Assembly: GCF_901827205.1 (NCBI RefSeq)
Contig: NZ_LR594675.1
Coordinates: forward strand, 5,512,001-5,576,000
Length of the DNA: 64,000 bases
Source of the DNA: Variovorax sp. PBS-H4
Lineage (GTDB): Bacteria > Pseudomonadota > Gammaproteobacteria > Burkholderiales > Burkholderiaceae_C
Direction: 5' to 3'
Shown here piece after piece: positions 9,149 through 20,531 of this stretch. Below the pieces are notes generated by a model. That model did no database searches. It was not told where the DNA came from and saw only the letters and a program-made list of their open reading frames with translations. Both the position numbers and the translations under genes were made by a program. Within the stretch, counting starts at the first letter, position 1. Every line of letters begins with the position of its first letter.

Positions 9149-10420
9149 TCAACCGTGCACGAGCCGCCCGTCGACCAACGTATGGCGCGGCTTGCCGCGC
9201 AGGGCGTAACCGCCGAAGGGCGTATGTTTGCCTTGGCTGCGCAGCGCGCCCGGCAGCACTTGCCATTCGAGCTCGGGATCGACGACGCAGAGATCAGCCA
9301 CCCCGCCAGGCGCCAAGCGCCCCGCTTCCCCGGCTCCGATCAGCCGCGCGGGCGCAGCGCTCACAACCTCGATCGCGCGCCGCAGCCCCGCGCCGCTCTG
9401 CTCGCCCCACTGCATCGCCAGCGGCAGCAGCAGCTCGAGCCCGGTCGCGCCGGGCTCGCTCTCGGCAAAAGGCAAGGTCTTGGCGTCGGCCTCGACCGGC
9501 GTGTGGTCCGAGACCAGCGCGTCGATGGTCCCGTCGGCCAGCGCGGCCGAGAGCGCCTCGCGGTCGCGCTGCTGACGCAGCGGCGGATTGAGACGGGCAC
9601 GGCTGTCGAAATAGCCGATGTCCGTGTCGGCCAGATGCAGTGAATTGATGCTGATGTCGCAACTGAGCGGCAGCCCCTCGGTCTTGGCCGCGCGCACCAG
9701 CGCCACGCCAGCCGCGCTGGACAAGCGGCACACGTGCACTTTCGCGCCGGTGGAACGCATCAGTTCGATGATGGTGAATAGAGCGATGGTCTCCGCTGCC
9801 ACCGGCACGCCCGACAGGCCCAGCCGCGTGGCGAGTGGCCCGCTGGCGGCAACGCCTTGCCCCAGGTCGCGGTCCTGAGGTCGCAGCCACACGGTGTAGC
9901 CGAAGGTGCTGGCGTACAGCAGCGCGCGCTGCAGGACCTGCGTGTTGTTCAACGGGACATCGGCCTGGCTGAAGCCGATGCACCCGGCCTCGGTGAGCTC
10001 GGCCATCTCGGTCAGGACCTCGCCTTTGAGGCCACGTGTCAGCGCGCCGAGCGGGAACAACCGCGCACTGCGCATCTTCTCCGCACGGAACTTGAGCATC
10101 TCGACCAGGCCCGGCTCGTCGAGCACGGGATCGGTGTCCGGCGGACAGACCAGGCTGGTCACGCCACCCGCCACGGCCGCAGCCATTTCGCTTTCCAGCA
10201 TGCGTTCATGCTCGTAGCCCGGCTCGCGCAGACGCGCGGCCAGATCGACGAGGCCGGGCACGACCAGGCAGCCTTGCGCATCGAGGGTGCGGTCGGGGTT
10301 GAAGTCAGCCGGTGTATCGCCGATTGCGAGCAGCTTGCCTTCGGCGATGGCCACATCGGCCTGCTTGTCGAGCGCGGTGGCCGGATCGATAACGCGTCCG
10401 TTGGTGATCAGGATTTTCAT
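9149..10420 (-). CDS. pyrC': Non-catalytic dihydroorotase-like protein PyrC' (PyrX)
   Basis: A 423-aa amidohydrolase-fold protein homologous to class I dihydroorotase. The zinc-binding HxH is lost: the usual DxHxHxREPG reads [10 protein letters not shown] (Ala61 and Arg63 in place of His). The later His of the HxCH motif is also changed (HVCRLSS). Such proteins are known from Pseudomonas, where inactive PyrC' is a structural partner of aspartate carbamoyltransferase; an active dihydroorotase is encoded elsewhere. Its start overlaps the pyrB stop by 4 bp (ATGA), which supports complex formation with PyrB. A genuine catalytic role is unlikely. Confidence 0.93.
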   Translation of the reverse strand: MKILITNGRVIDPATALDKQADVAIAEGKLLAIGDTPADFNPDRTLDAQGCLVVPGLVDLAARLREPGYEHERMLESEMAAAVAGGVTSLVCPPDTDPVLDEPGLVEMLKFRAEKMRSARLFPLGALTRGLKGEVLTEMAELTEAGCIGFSQADVPLNNTQVLQRALLYASTFGYTVWLRPQDRDLGQGVAASGPLATRLGLSGVPVAAETIALFTIIELMRSTGAKVHVCRLSSAAGVALVRAAKTEGLPLSCDISINSLHLADTDIGYFDSRARLNPPLRQQRDREALSAALADGTIDALVSDHTPVEADAKTLPFAESEPGATGLELLLPLAMQWGEQSGAGLRRAIEVVSAAPARLIGAGEAGRLAPGGVADLCVVDPELEWQVLPGALRSQGKHTPFGGYALRGKPRHTLVDGRLVHG

Positions 10421-11379
10421 GCTTCGTTACCTGCCACGATGCTCATCACGGCCATGCGCACGGCAATACCGAAAGTGACCTGCGGCAGGATGACGCTCTG
10501 CTGCCCATCGACCACCGCCGAGTCGATCTCGACCCCCCGGTTGATGGGCCCCGGATGCATCACGATCGCGTCGGGCTTGGCGAACTGCAGCTTCTCGGGC
10601 GTCAGGCCGTAGGTCTTGAAGAATTCCTGCGAAGAAGGCAACAGCGCTCCGCTCATGCGCTCGTTCTGCAGCCGCAGCATGATGATGACGTCGCAATCCT
10701 TGATGCCTTCTTCGAGCGTGTGGCACACGCGCACACCCATTTGCGCCATGTCGCCCGGCACCAGGGTCTTGGGACCGACCACTCGCACTTCCGCGCAGCC
10801 CAGAGTCGTGAGCGCGTGGATGTCGGAGCGCGCCACACGCGAGTGCAGCACGTCGCCCACGATGGCCACGGTGAGATTGGCGAAATCCTTCTTGTAGTGG
10901 CGAATCGTGTACATGTCGAGCAGGCCCTGGGTCGGGTGCGCGTGGCGGCCATCGCCGGCATTCACCACGCGAACGTGGGGGGCCACGTGCTGTGCGATCA
11001 GGTAAGGCGCACCCGATTCGCTGTGCCGCACCACGAACAGGTCGGCTGCCATCGCGCTCAGGTTGGCGATGGTGTCGAGCAGCGACTCGCCCTTGCTCGC
11101 GGAGGAGCGCGCGATGTCGAGGTTGATCACGTCGGCCGACAGCCGCTTGGCCGCGATCTCAAAGGTGGTGCGGGTCCGCGTGGAATTCTCGAAGAAGAGA
11201 TTGAACACACTCTTGCCGCGCAGGAGCGGCACCTTCTTGACTTCGCGGTCGCTCACGCTGGTGAAATTGGCGGCGGTGTCGAGAATCTGGGTGAGGATGG
11301 GCTTGGGCAAGCCCTCGATGGACAGCAGGTGGATCAGCTCGCCATTCTTGTTGAGTTGGGGGTTGCGTTTGTAAAGCAT
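10417..11379 (-). CDS. pyrB: Aspartate carbamoyltransferase catalytic subunit
   Basis: A 320-aa enzyme that joins carbamoyl phosphate and aspartate, the committed step of pyrimidine synthesis in the cytoplasm. The carbamoyl-phosphate-binding motif STRTRTTFE starts at residue 66. [11 protein letters not shown] (middle) and [12 protein letters not shown] (late) are also typical. No regulatory subunit pyrI is present; the neighbour is the PyrC' partner, as in class A ATCases of pseudomonads. It overlaps pyrR by 1 bp and pyrC' by 4 bp, so translation is coupled. Confidence 0.97.
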   Translation of the reverse strand: MLYKRNPQLNKNGELIHLLSIEGLPKPILTQILDTAANFTSVSDREVKKVPLLRGKSVFNLFFENSTRTRTTFEIAAKRLSADVINLDIARSSASKGESLLDTIANLSAMAADLFVVRHSESGAPYLIAQHVAPHVRVVNAGDGRHAHPTQGLLDMYTIRHYKKDFANLTVAIVGDVLHSRVARSDIHALTTLGCAEVRVVGPKTLVPGDMAQMGVRVCHTLEEGIKDCDVIIMLRLQNERMSGALLPSSQEFFKTYGLTPEKLQFAKPDAIVMHPGPINRGVEIDSAVVDGQQSVILPQVTFGIAVRMAVMSIVAGNEA

Positions 11380-11954
11380 CAGGCGTGCTCCACCTGGAAG
11401 CTGAAGACGCCGTTGTCGCCGCGCGCGAGCGCGAGCAACTGCGCTGCCGGCAGTTCGACACGCGCCGCCGCGAAGTCCGCTGCCACAGGCAGCTCGCGAC
11501 CGCCGCGATCAACCAGCACCGCCAACCGCACGCAGCCCGGCCGGCCGAAGTCGAACAGCTCGTTGAGCACGGCACGAATGGTGCGGCCGGTGTAAAGCAC
11601 GTCGTCGAGCAGGAGCACGTCGGCGCCGTCCACGTCGAAAGGCAGCGCGGTCTGGGCGCTGGCGGCCATGCCGCGGCGCGCGAAGTCGTCCCGGTGCATG
11701 GCCGAGGAGATGATGCCGGGCGCGCCGGGCAGGCCCAGGTCCTTGTGCAGCCGCTCGACCAGCCAGGCACCGCCGGAGGTAACGCCGACCAGGCGCGTGT
11801 CGGCGCGCATCAGGGGTTTCACGCCGCGCAGCAGCTCGAGATAGAGCGCCTCGGCATTCAGGGCTCCCGCGCTCGGCACTGGCGCGTCCTTGCCGCCCGC
11901 CGGGGAGGCGCTCGCCCCTCGGCGCGGCCCTTCGTTGCTCGGAATCGTGTTCAC
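11379..11954 (-). CDS. pyrR: PyrR, pyrimidine regulator/uracil phosphoribosyltransferase
   Basis: A 191-aa type I phosphoribosyltransferase. The PRPP loop is [14 protein letters not shown] (about residues 112-125). In Gram-positive bacteria PyrR controls pyr mRNA by attenuation and has UPRTase activity. In betaproteobacteria the regulatory role is less certain. An N-terminal extension of roughly 30 Ala/Pro/Gly-rich residues may mean that the real start is further in. It sits between ruvX and pyrB with overlapping ends. Confidence 0.92.
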   Translation of the reverse strand: MNTIPSNEGPRRGASASPAGGKDAPVPSAGALNAEALYLELLRGVKPLMRADTRLVGVTSGGAWLVERLHKDLGLPGAPGIISSAMHRDDFARRGMAASAQTALPFDVDGADVLLLDDVLYTGRTIRAVLNELFDFGRPGCVRLAVLVDRGGRELPVAADFAAARVELPAAQLLALARGDNGVFSFQVEHA

Positions 11955-12388
11955 GGGAGGTTCCTCAAAAACTGCTCAAGGATGATGCAGGCCGAGGCCG
12001 CATCCGCATCGCGAGCACCCGCGGCGAGAGCCTCGGTCGTGCTGTATCGCTCGTCGACTTCGTAGACCGGGAGGCCAAAGCGCCCCCTGAGCTGGCGAGC
12101 GAAGCGCTGGGCGGCACGGGTGTTGTCGTGTGGCGCGCCATCGGGGTAGTAAGGCACTCCGACCACGAGGGCATCCGGCTGCCACTCCCGGATACGGGCC
12201 TCGACTTGCGCGAAGCGGGCATCGCCCTCGGCCTTGATCGTGGTGTGCGGCGTGGCGCTGCGCAGCAGCCGGTTGCCGCTCGCGACGCCAGTGCGTTTTT
12301 GCCCGAAGTCGAAGGCCAGGAAGCTTTGAAAATGACTGGGAACGGAAGCAGGAGGGGCGGCGCTGTCGGGCATTGCCTCAACCCTCAT
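11951..12388 (-). CDS. ruvX: Putative pre-16S rRNA nuclease / Holliday junction resolvase-like protein YqgF (RuvX)
   Basis: A 145-aa RNase H-like protein. YqgF processes the 5' end of pre-16S rRNA in E. coli and was earlier named as a Holliday junction resolvase. The N-terminal FDFGQKRTG carries the first catalytic Asp, VVGVPYYPDG follows, and DERYSTTEA is the usual late motif. ATG 12388 overlaps the yqgE stop (ATGA). ATG 12373 has a better ribosome-binding site (AGGG nine bases upstream) and could be the true start. Confidence 0.92.
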   Translation of the reverse strand: MRVEAMPDSAAPPASVPSHFQSFLAFDFGQKRTGVASGNRLLRSATPHTTIKAEGDARFAQVEARIREWQPDALVVGVPYYPDGAPHDNTRAAQRFARQLRGRFGLPVYEVDERYSTTEALAAGARDADAASACIILEQFLRNLP

Positions 12389-12984
12389 GCATGCCCCGCT
12401 TCGGGCGACAAAGTCCAGGCCTGCAGGCCCAGCAGCGACAAGGCCTTGTCGTAACGCTCCTCGACCGGTGTATCGAAGATCACGGCAGGGTCGGCGCCCA
12501 CGGTCAGCCAGCTGTTCTCTGCGAGCTCTGATTCCAGTTGGCCCTCGCCCCAGGCGGCATAACCCAGCGAAACCAGCACCTTGCGGGGGCCGGCACCGGT
12601 GGCCAAGGCTTCGAGCACATCCTTGGAGGTGGTCATTTCCAGGCCCCCCGGGATGGTCATGGTCGAGGCGTAAACCGATTCGTTGGGTTTTTCGCCTTCT
12701 GCGAACACGGCCTCATGCAGCACGAAGCCGCGTTCCGTCTGGACCGGGCCGCCCTGAAACACTGGCGCGCTCCCGAGTTCGGGGCGCGCCAGGCGCAGCT
12801 CGATCTTCTCGAACAGCACGCCGAGATTGATGTCGCTGGGCTTGTTGATCACGAGGCCGAGCGCGCCACGTTCACTGTGCTCGCACAGGTACACCACGCT
12901 TCGGGTGAAGGCCTTGTCCGTCAGACCGGGCATCGCAATCAGGAAATGATGCGTGAGGTTCATCGGGGCAGAATCAAGGGCCAT
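12385..12984 (-). CDS. yqgE: YqgE/AlgH family protein
   Basis: A 199-aa UPF0301 (AlgH/YqgE) protein whose biochemical role is not established. It is recognised by HHFLIAMPG at the start, SVVYLCEHSERGALGLVINKP, FQGGPVQTERGFVLH, and YAAWGEGQLESEL. ATG 12984 is chosen by similarity of the start; ATG 12963 (MNLTHHFL) also matches relatives. It is the first gene of the operon that continues through ruvX and the pyr genes. Its start shares the bases CATG with the start of the divergent photolyase gene. Confidence 0.92.
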   Translation of the reverse strand: MALDSAPMNLTHHFLIAMPGLTDKAFTRSVVYLCEHSERGALGLVINKPSDINLGVLFEKIELRLARPELGSAPVFQGGPVQTERGFVLHEAVFAEGEKPNESVYASTMTIPGGLEMTTSKDVLEALATGAGPRKVLVSLGYAAWGEGQLESELAENSWLTVGADPAVIFDTPVEERYDKALSLLGLQAWTLSPEAGHA

Positions 12985-14485
12985 GCCACCGATTTTACCG
13001 GCCGTCGACAAGACCTACGCGAAGGGCCTCATGTGGTTTCGCCGCGACCTGCGTGTCGACGACAACGCGGCCCTGTACCACGCGCTGCGCGCCTGCCGGC
13101 AGCTGCTCTGCGTCTTCGTCTTCGATCGGGCGATCCTCGATTCGCTGCCACGCGAGGATCGGCGCGTGGAATTCATTCGAGAGTCGCTGGTCGAACTGCA
13201 GGCCGAGCTGCACGTGCTCGGCGGCGGGCTCATCGTGCGCCATGCGACCGCGGAAGAAGAGATCGCAGCGCTCGCGCACACCCTGGAGGTGCAGGCGGTG
13301 TTCGCGAACCGCGACGACGAGCCCGCAGCGCTGGCACGGGACGCCAAGGTTCTGGGCGCGCTGGCCAATGCCGGGATCAGCTTCCACAGCTACAAGGACC
13401 AAGCCGTCTTCGACAGGGACGAGCTCCTGACGAAGACCGGCCGCCCCTACACCGTCTTCACCCCCTACAAGCGCGCCTGGCTGGCCAAGGTGGACGCCTT
13501 CTACCTCAAGGCCTACCCAGTGCGCAGCCACGCCGATGCGCTGGTGCGGCCGGCGTCGGACTTCGACTCCCCGGTCCCGACGCTGGCCGACATCGGTTTC
13601 GAGAAAAGCAACCTCTCCCAGCTGGAGATCCCGACCGGCAGCCAAGGCGGCGCGGCGCTCTTCGAGGACTTCTTCGAGCGCATCGACCGATACCACCAGA
13701 CGCGCGACTATCCGGCCGTGCGCGGCCCCAGCTACCTGGGCGTGCACCTGCGCTTCGGTACCGTTTCAGTTCGCCAGCTCGCAGGCGTGGCGCACCAGCT
13801 TTCGCTGCAAGGCGATGCCGGGGCGTCGACCTGGCTCGGAGAGCTGATCTGGCGCGATTTCTTCTTTCAGGTGCTCACGCATCACCCCCGAGTCGGCGAA
13901 GGCAAGAGCTTCAGGCCGGAATACGACCGCATCCAGTGGCACCACGGCAAGCACGCGGACATGCTCTTCAAGGCATGGTGCCGGGGACGTACGGGCTACC
14001 CGTTGATCGACGCCGCAATGGCGCAGATCAATCAAAGCGGCTACATGCACAACCGCCTGCGCATGGTTGTCGCCAGCTTCCTCTGCAAGAACCTGGGCCT
14101 CGATTGGCGCCGCGGCGAGCGTTACTTCGCGTTGCAGCTCAACGACTTCGAGTTGGCGTCCAACAACGGCAACTGGCAATGGGCCAGTTCCAGCGGCTGC
14201 GACGCCCAGCCCTATTTCAGGATTTTCAATCCCGTCACACAGAGCGAGCGCTTTGATCCGGAAGGAAAGTTCATCCGCCGCTATTTGCCGCAGCTCGAGA
14301 ACCTCTCAGGCACGAGCATTCACGCACCGTGGACCACCGCGCCGCTGGAGCTGGAAGCCGCCGGGGTGCGACTGGGGGACAACTATCCCCTGCCGATCAT
14401 CGAGCACGCGGAGGCGCGCGCACGCACGCTTCAGCGCTATGCGGTCGTTCGTGAGGCGAAGGGTGGAGGAAAGGGCGACGCCTGA
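12983..14485 (+). CDS. phrB: Deoxyribodipyrimidine photo-lyase
   Basis: A 500-aa FAD-dependent photolyase that uses light to split cyclobutane pyrimidine dimers. The N-terminal Rossmann domain begins MWFRRDLRVDDN (antenna chromophore domain). The C-terminal helical FAD-binding domain includes GRTGYPLIDAAM, MHNRLRM, NNGNWQWASSSGCDAQPY and FRIFNP, all typical of class I CPD photolyases. ATG 12983 is the most likely start; ATG 13031 just before the Rossmann strand has a good ribosome-binding site but would trim conserved residues. It stands alone between the yqgE operon (divergent) and the Pil-Chp cluster (convergent). Confidence 0.94.
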   Translation: MPPILPAVDKTYAKGLMWFRRDLRVDDNAALYHALRACRQLLCVFVFDRAILDSLPREDRRVEFIRESLVELQAELHVLGGGLIVRHATAEEEIAALAHTLEVQAVFANRDDEPAALARDAKVLGALANAGISFHSYKDQAVFDRDELLTKTGRPYTVFTPYKRAWLAKVDAFYLKAYPVRSHADALVRPASDFDSPVPTLADIGFEKSNLSQLEIPTGSQGGAALFEDFFERIDRYHQTRDYPAVRGPSYLGVHLRFGTVSVRQLAGVAHQLSLQGDAGASTWLGELIWRDFFFQVLTHHPRVGEGKSFRPEYDRIQWHHGKHADMLFKAWCRGRTGYPLIDAAMAQINQSGYMHNRLRMVVASFLCKNLGLDWRRGERYFALQLNDFELASNNGNWQWASSSGCDAQPYFRIFNPVTQSERFDPEGKFIRRYLPQLENLSGTSIHAPWTTAPLELEAAGVRLGDNYPLPIIEHAEARARTLQRYAVVREAKGGGKGDA

Positions 14486-14564
14486 AGCGCCGCCCGGCAG
14501 TTCGAAGGCGCTCGCACCGCAGTGCGAAGCGCAAAGGGATTCCGATGCGCGCCGCCAGGGCCTG

Positions 14565-17500
14565 TCAGGCCGCCATGGCCTCCGGCACCTCGGCGCTGGT
14601 GTAGTGCCGCACCAGCCGCAGCAACTCGTCTTCCGCGTAGGGCTTGCCGAGGTAGTGATTGACGCCCAGCGCGCGCGCATGGTCGTGGTGCTTTTCCGCG
14701 ATGCGAGAGGTGATCATGATGATCGGCAGGCCGGCCAGCGAGGCGTCGGCGCGTATGTTGCGCGCGAGGTCGAAGCCATCCATGCGCGGCATCTCGATGT
14801 CCGACAGCACCACGGCAGGTCGCTCCTGCTGCAAACGCTCGAGCGCCTGCAGGCCGTCCGCCGCCAGCGACACGCGATAGCCCTCGCGTTGCAACAGGCG
14901 CTGCGTGACGCGCCGCACGGTGATCGAGTCGTCGACCACCAGCACCAGCGGAATCTGCAGCGGCGCCGTCGGGGCCGGTAAGGTGTCCGCGCCGCGCGCC
15001 GACGCAGCGGCCGACGCGCCGCTTGCCTGGAAATGCCGCGCCTGCTCGCCATGCACCGCAGCCAACGCAACAGGGTTGTAGATCAGCGCGACCGCTCCCG
15101 ACGCCAGCACCGAGATGCCGGCCATGCCTGGCAACCGGGAGAGCTGCGGACCGAGGTTCTTGACCACCACTTCCTGGTTGCCCAGCACTTCGTCCACATG
15201 CAGGGCGACCCGCTGGGCCGCGCTTCGCACGATGACGATGGTGTTGGCCTTGCCTGTCCCGCGCTCGCTGCGCGCGGAGGACTGCAACAGAGCGCCGGCC
15301 CAGAAAAAGGGCACTTGTTCGCCGCCGAAGGAATAGCGCTGCTCCAGGTAGGCGGTCTCGAGCTCGGAGGCACCGGCGCGCTGCACCAGTTCCACCAGGT
15401 TCGATGGCACGCCGATCGACGTGGAGCCGGCACGAAGCATGACCACGTGCGTCACAGCGGTCGTCAAGGGCAGCACCAACTTGAACTGCGTACCTTCGCC
15501 CGGTTTGCTCTGGATCTCGACGCGGCCGCCGAGCGCTGCGACCTGCGCGCGCACGACATCCATGCCGATCCCGCGCCCAGCCAGCTCGGACACCTGCTCG
15601 GCGGTCGAGAAGCCGGGGGTGAAGATCAGCTCTGCGGCCTCTGCCTCGCTCGGCTGGTGGTCCGCGGCGATCAGGCCCAGCGCGCGAGCGCGCTCGACGA
15701 TGCGACGGTGGTTGAGCCCCGCACCGTCGTCTCGGAAGCTCACCGAAACGTCGTTGCCCTCGTGGTGCAGTTCGATGGCGATCAGCCCACTGGGCTCCTT
15801 GCCGGCCTGCTCGCGCGCCGCCGCGTCCTCGATGCCGTGCGCGACACAGTTGCGCAGCAGATGCTCGAAGGCGGGCGTCATGCGGTCCAGCACGCCACGG
15901 TCCATCTCGATGCTGCCGCCGACGATATCCAGTCGCACCTGCTTGCCGGTGTCCTTGGAGGCTTGCCGCACCACGCGATAGAGGCGTTCGGAAATGCCTT
16001 CGAATTCCACCATGCGCGTGCGCAGCAGCCCGCGCTGCAGCTCGCGAGTCTGGCGTGCCTGGGCGCTGAGGTCGTCTTCCGTGGCCTGCACCGTCTTTTG
16101 CAATGTGCGCTGAACGGTCGCCACGTCATTGACCGACTCGGCCATCATGCGCGTGAGCTCCTGCACGCGCGTGAAGCGATCGAACTCGAGCGGATCGAAG
16201 CCCTGCTGCGAATCCTTGGCCTGCGCCAGGCGCGACTGCATCTGGCTCTCGGCCTGGACCTCGATGTCGCGCAACTGCTGGCGCAGACGGTCGAGGTTGC
16301 CGGTCAGGTCGCCGAGAGAACTGCGCAGTTGGCCAAGCTCCGCCTCCAGGCGTGACCGGGTAATGATGACCTCGCCGGCTTGCGCCACCAGGCGGTCGAG
16401 CAGGTGGGTGCGAATGCGTACCGCCTGGCTTGACAGCGGGCGCAGCGGCGTCAGGGCCGAGGGAGAAGGCAGCGCCACTGCGGAACGCGGCGCTTGTTCG
16501 TCGGTCTGGCCGTCCGAAGCGGAGATGACCTCGGCAGCAGCGTCCGTCTCCGCCGCTTCCGGACTTGCCTCGGCGGAGGGCGCCACGGCGACGGCCCGCT
16601 TCGAGAGCTCGCTCTGCATCGCATCGTCGGCGGCGCGCAAGGCATCGAAGGTGGCTTGCAGCGTGTCGAAGCGCGCCAGCAGTTGCTCGACGGCGCCGCG
16701 GTCGGCCCCCTCGGAACCGATGGCCTCGATCTCGGACTCCATGCGGTGCGCGCGCTCGCCAAGGCGCATCGCGCCGGCCAGCCTGGCACTGCCCTTGAGC
16801 GTGTGCAGCGTGCGCAACGTCGCGGCGCGCGGCGCCGGGTCGCCCAGATGCAGTGACCATTCGCGCAATGCGCTACCCAACTGCGGCAGCAGCTCGGCCG
16901 CCTCCTCCTCGAAGATCGGAAACAGGTCGACGTCGACCGCATCGGCCACGTCGATCGCATCCTCGCCCTCGTCGAGTGCGACATCGGCGCCGCCAGGACG
17001 CAACACCGCGGCGGCAACCGCCGCCGTCTCGCCGGTCTCGAGAGGCATCGGCGACTCCGCAACCTCGCGCAGTGCGCGCAGCGTTGCCACGGCAGGCTCC
17101 TTGAGGAAACCTGCGGCGAACTGGTGCAGCAGGCGCCGAAGTTCCTCCGCCGCCGCCACCAGCACCGCGCCTTGCGCCGTCGTGCCGCCGCGCCCCTGCA
17201 TGTACAGGTGCTGCAGCGCGGCCTCGAAGGAACGCGCCATGTCCGAGAGGCCCTGGAAACCGACGGTCGAGGAACTGCCCGCCAGCGAATGCGCCAGGTT
17301 GATCGCGGATTCCGGCACCTGCCGGTGCGATTCGAGTGCCCACTCGCCGACTTCATGGGCCAGCTGCCGCGACCACTCGTCGGCCTCGACCAGATAGACG
17401 TTGTAGAGCGCAATGCCGATGCGCAGCGGGCCGATCACCTTGACCTGATCGTCGCCGCCGGCTGCCGGCAACACCTCGGCGGGCGCGGCTTCAGGCAGTG

Positions 17501-20500
17501 CGGGGGCGGAGACGGGTGGCTCTGCCAGGGGTTCGGGCTCCGCCTCGATATGCGGCTCGGCGAATGCCTCTTCGGAGGCCGAGTCCAGGCGCAATTCCAG
17601 CGAGAGGTCGGGCAAGGATTCGTGCCGGGACTCCTCCTCGACCGAGGCTTCCTTCAACAGCGGCATCGGAAGCGGGTCGGCCTCAAGCGCGACGGCGGGG
17701 TCGGCCGCTGGCGCGGAAAGCGAAGGCTCGAAGCTCGCTTGCGCGGTCTCGAGGAAGTCAATCTCCTCCAGCTCGGCCGGCAACTGCGGCTCGTCGGGCG
17801 GCGAGGTCGAGCGATCGTCGAAGTCGAGGAAATCGGTCGAGGCGAAATCGTCGTCGGCAGCGGCGGAATGGGCCTGCACTTCGGCCCTCGCAGACTCGGA
17901 TTCGGCCGCACGTGGCGCTTCTGCGGGTGCATCGAAAGTCAGCGGGCCCAACTCCAGATCGGGCAGCTCGGGGAAAGGCAGGGGCTCGGGCTGCGCTGCC
18001 GAATCGGGCTCCGCCTCGGGCACCGCCTTGACGTCGGCCAAGATCTCCTCGGCTGCGATGTGACGCGCCGCGGCGACCAGTGTGTCGGCGTCGGCCACGG
18101 GCGCATGCGGCGCGATCGGCTCGCCGTTGCGCAAAGACTCCGCGATACTGCGAAATGGTGCGGATTGCCAGCCATGCGGCTCGTTAGCGGCGATGGCCTC
18201 GACCCATTTTGCAAAATCGGTCAGTGCACGGCGTGTTCCAGCAAGCAACTCGGGCGTGGCGGGGCGTTGGTCGGCCAGCCAGGTATTGAGCACCTGCTCG
18301 AACGACCAGGCGGCCTCGCCAAAGTCCATCAGCCCGACCATGCGCGAGCTGCCTTTGAGCGTGTGGAAGGCACGGCGCAGTACCGTCAGCTCGCCGTTGT
18401 CGTCCGGCCGCGAACCGAGCGCCGAGACGGCGGCGAGGCCGTTGTGCAGCACTTCGCGGGCCTCATCGAGGAAGATGTTCTGGAGATCGTCCTCCTCCAG
18501 CTCCCGCACCTCGGTATCGGGCAGGCCTTCCAGGGGCGCCGGACCCGTGATCTTGGCAGTCCAGCTCGCGCTCGGGCGACTGACTTCCTCGATCGGGGGC
18601 GGGGGCTTTCGCGCCGGCGTTGCCAACGCGGCGAGCTTGGCCGCGATCTGGGCATCGACCTCTTCGACACTGAGCACGGTGTCGGTGACCGAAACCGGCC
18701 CGGAGGCCGAGGCGAAGGAGACCGGCGCCCCCGCCGCGGGCGCGCCTGCCTCGGCAGCCTGGCGGCCCATCAGGGGCTTGAGCTCACCGGCTTCGGCGTC
18801 GAACACGAACAGACGCTTTGCCAAGGCTGGCTGGTAGCTCAGCATGTCGATCAGGAAGCCGAGCGCGCCCAGGTTGTTGCCGAGCGGGTCGAAGTCGGCG
18901 GCGTCGCGGGCGGATGCCTCCACGGCCAACAGGCGATCGACGTTCTCGCGCATGCGCTGCACGGTCTGGGCCGCCTGGTCGAGTCCGAGCACCGAGAACA
19001 CGCCCTTCATCTGCAGCAGCTGCGTCGGCACCGTGCGCAGAAGGCCCTTCTCGGTCGGGCGGCGGAAGAACTGGTCGAGCGACTTCTCGAGCTCGCTCAA
19101 ATGGCTGCGCAGCTCGCCGACCACGGTTCCCATGGTCTGGCGATCGCTCACGCGGCGGTACAGCTCTTCCATCCACGGCTCGAGCGGCTCCGAGCGGCCG
19201 CCTTCACGCGCGCGCTCGATGCGCCCGGCCAACTGGACGGTACGCGCGGTGAGCTGGCGATCATGGGGATCCAGGTCCTCGAAAGCGGCTTCGAGGTACA
19301 GCACCGAGGTCGCGACCTCCATCGCCAGTTCGGTGGCCGGCGGCCGGCCCGAGCGCGTCGAGGCTTCCACCGCATTGTTCAACGCCTGCACCATCGGCAG
19401 GCTGGGCGGATGCAATTTTTGCAGCGACTCACCGAGCTGCGCGAAGGTCTCGGCGACCTGGCGCGTGCGCGAGACATCGCCGCCAGAGAGCGCCGACCAC
19501 ATTTCCTTCGCGGTCTCGATGCGCTTGCGCGCCTGCATCAGCACCTGTGGTTCAAAACGGCCAAATTGCTCGATCGTGTAGTCGACCTTCTGCTCGTTGG
19601 CCACGCCCCAGGCAACGCGCACCGCGCGCAGCGTGGCTGCCTCGTCGTCTGCACCCGGAACGGCCTGGGAGCAGAAGAACAGCAGATCCTGGCCAAGGCG
19701 GTCGGAAACCGTGTTGTCGCCGCGCGCCAAGGTGGCGTACTGGAGCAGAACTCGGGAGGCGGCGCGCTTGACGTGAACGTCGGCGGGAATCAACGCCAGC
19801 GCCAGCGCCTCGAAGAAGCCTGCCGCCAGCGTCCAGAAGCTGGCCACCCGGGGCAACGAAGCGCCGCGGCCGAGGCTCAGGCACAGGGCTTGCAGCCGCC
19901 GCGCTGCCTGGTCGTCGCCGTTCTTGACGATCTTGAGCACTTCACGGTCGAGCTTTGTGCGCACCGCAGGGTCGTACACCATCGCAGTCTGGGTGGGCGA
20001 CGGCTTGATCTCGGCCCAGCGCCAATTCATGTCCCAGAGGTCGGCTGGATGGACGCGCTCGTTGCCCACCAGCTCGAGCACATCCCGGTACTGCGGGAAT
20101 AGCGCGACCGAGGACACGGTCTTGCCCCCAAGCTGCGCGTTGAGGAAGTCGGAGACAGCGAACCCGGCGCGGTCGATCTTCTGGGCCGCGGTCTCGGTGC
20201 AGCGAGCCGGCTCGGAAATGAAGCTTTGTACGGCGAATTCCATCGCTCCCAGCACCAGCGCAGGAGCGGGGTGCCCCACCATCTGCAGGGCGCCGACCGC
20301 CTGATGCAACTGCTGCCTGGCCAAGCGCAACGGTGCGAGGTCGGCTTCTGCGCTGCCGCCGCCCTCCCGCGCAAAGCGCTTCAGCGTCTTGCTTGCGTTG
20401 TCCAGCGACTTCTGGATCTCTCCGAGCACCCAGGCCAGCGGCCCGAGATCTTCATGGGCCGGCGCGGGACCGGCTTTCGGGGCGGTGGCGGGGCTTTGGA

Positions 20501-20531
20501 TCGACACGTTGGATGCTCGGGGTTCAGGCAA
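14565..20531 (-). CDS. chpA: Hybrid chemotaxis histidine kinase/response regulator of the Pil-Chp system
   Basis: A 1988-aa CheA-type kinase (ChpA/PilL) controlling type IV pilus twitching. Three clear Hpt phosphotransfer sites are seen near residues 720 ([12 protein letters not shown]), 1080 ([13 protein letters not shown]) and 1240 ([13 protein letters not shown]). An alanine- and acid-rich linker lies between the first two. The ATPase domain follows with [12 protein letters not shown] (about 1555), DDGAGLNH and [14 protein letters not shown] CheW-like domain (about 1700-1820) and a C-terminal receiver domain ([10 protein letters not shown], phospho-Asp in [11 protein letters not shown] near 1910) complete it. 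The Pseudomonas homologue is longer with more Hpt modules. It overlaps pilJ by 8 bp. Confidence 0.95.
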   Translation of the reverse strand: MPEPRASNVSIQSPATAPKAGPAPAHEDLGPLAWVLGEIQKSLDNASKTLKRFAREGGGSAEADLAPLRLARQQLHQAVGALQMVGHPAPALVLGAMEFAVQSFISEPARCTETAAQKIDRAGFAVSDFLNAQLGGKTVSSVALFPQYRDVLELVGNERVHPADLWDMNWRWAEIKPSPTQTAMVYDPAVRTKLDREVLKIVKNGDDQAARRLQALCLSLGRGASLPRVASFWTLAAGFFEALALALIPADVHVKRAASRVLLQYATLARGDNTVSDRLGQDLLFFCSQAVPGADDEAATLRAVRVAWGVANEQKVDYTIEQFGRFEPQVLMQARKRIETAKEMWSALSGGDVSRTRQVAETFAQLGESLQKLHPPSLPMVQALNNAVEASTRSGRPPATELAMEVATSVLYLEAAFEDLDPHDRQLTARTVQLAGRIERAREGGRSEPLEPWMEELYRRVSDRQTMGTVVGELRSHLSELEKSLDQFFRRPTEKGLLRTVPTQLLQMKGVFSVLGLDQAAQTVQRMRENVDRLLAVEASARDAADFDPLGNNLGALGFLIDMLSYQPALAKRLFVFDAEAGELKPLMGRQAAEAGAPAAGAPVSFASASGPVSVTDTVLSVEEVDAQIAAKLAALATPARKPPPPIEEVSRPSASWTAKITGPAPLEGLPDTEVRELEEDDLQNIFLDEAREVLHNGLAAVSALGSRPDDNGELTVLRRAFHTLKGSSRMVGLMDFGEAAWSFEQVLNTWLADQRPATPELLAGTRRALTDFAKWVEAIAANEPHGWQSAPFRSIAESLRNGEPIAPHAPVADADTLVAAARHIAAEEILADVKAVPEAEPDSAAQPEPLPFPELPDLELGPLTFDAPAEAPRAAESESARAEVQAHSAAADDDFASTDFLDFDDRSTSPPDEPQLPAELEEIDFLETAQASFEPSLSAPAADPAVALEADPLPMPLLKEASVEEESRHESLPDLSLELRLDSASEEAFAEPHIEAEPEPLAEPPVSAPALPEAAPAEVLPAAGGDDQVKVIGPLRIGIALYNVYLVEADEWSRQLAHEVGEWALESHRQVPESAINLAHSLAGSSSTVGFQGLSDMARSFEAALQHLYMQGRGGTTAQGAVLVAAAEELRRLLHQFAAGFLKEPAVATLRALREVAESPMPLETGETAAVAAAVLRPGGADVALDEGEDAIDVADAVDVDLFPIFEEEAAELLPQLGSALREWSLHLGDPAPRAATLRTLHTLKGSARLAGAMRLGERAHRMESEIEAIGSEGADRGAVEQLLARFDTLQATFDALRAADDAMQSELSKRAVAVAPSAEASPEAAETDAAAEVISASDGQTDEQAPRSAVALPSPSALTPLRPLSSQAVRIRTHLLDRLVAQAGEVIITRSRLEAELGQLRSSLGDLTGNLDRLRQQLRDIEVQAESQMQSRLAQAKDSQQGFDPLEFDRFTRVQELTRMMAESVNDVATVQRTLQKTVQATEDDLSAQARQTRELQRGLLRTRMVEFEGISERLYRVVRQASKDTGKQVRLDIVGGSIEMDRGVLDRMTPAFEHLLRNCVAHGIEDAAAREQAGKEPSGLIAIELHHEGNDVSVSFRDDGAGLNHRRIVERARALGLIAADHQPSEAEAAELIFTPGFSTAEQVSELAGRGIGMDVVRAQVAALGGRVEIQSKPGEGTQFKLVLPLTTAVTHVVMLRAGSTSIGVPSNLVELVQRAGASELETAYLEQRYSFGGEQVPFFWAGALLQSSARSERGTGKANTIVIVRSAAQRVALHVDEVLGNQEVVVKNLGPQLSRLPGMAGISVLASGAVALIYNPVALAAVHGEQARHFQASGASAAASARGADTLPAPTAPLQIPLVLVVDDSITVRRVTQRLLQREGYRVSLAADGLQALERLQQERPAVVLSDIEMPRMDGFDLARNIRADASLAGLPIIMITSRIAEKHHDHARALGVNHYLGKPYAEDELLRLVRHYTSAEVPEAMAA

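Noticed and set aside
14486..14564. Terminator between phrB and chpA
   Set aside because: Some short complementary GC blocks exist, but no T tract follows on either strand.
17124..20102. Very long open frame (over 990 codons) on the plus strand opposite chpA
   Set aside because: Its composition is that of a frame antisense to a high-GC gene, with no domains. The minus strand carries clear Hpt, kinase, CheW and receiver motifs.
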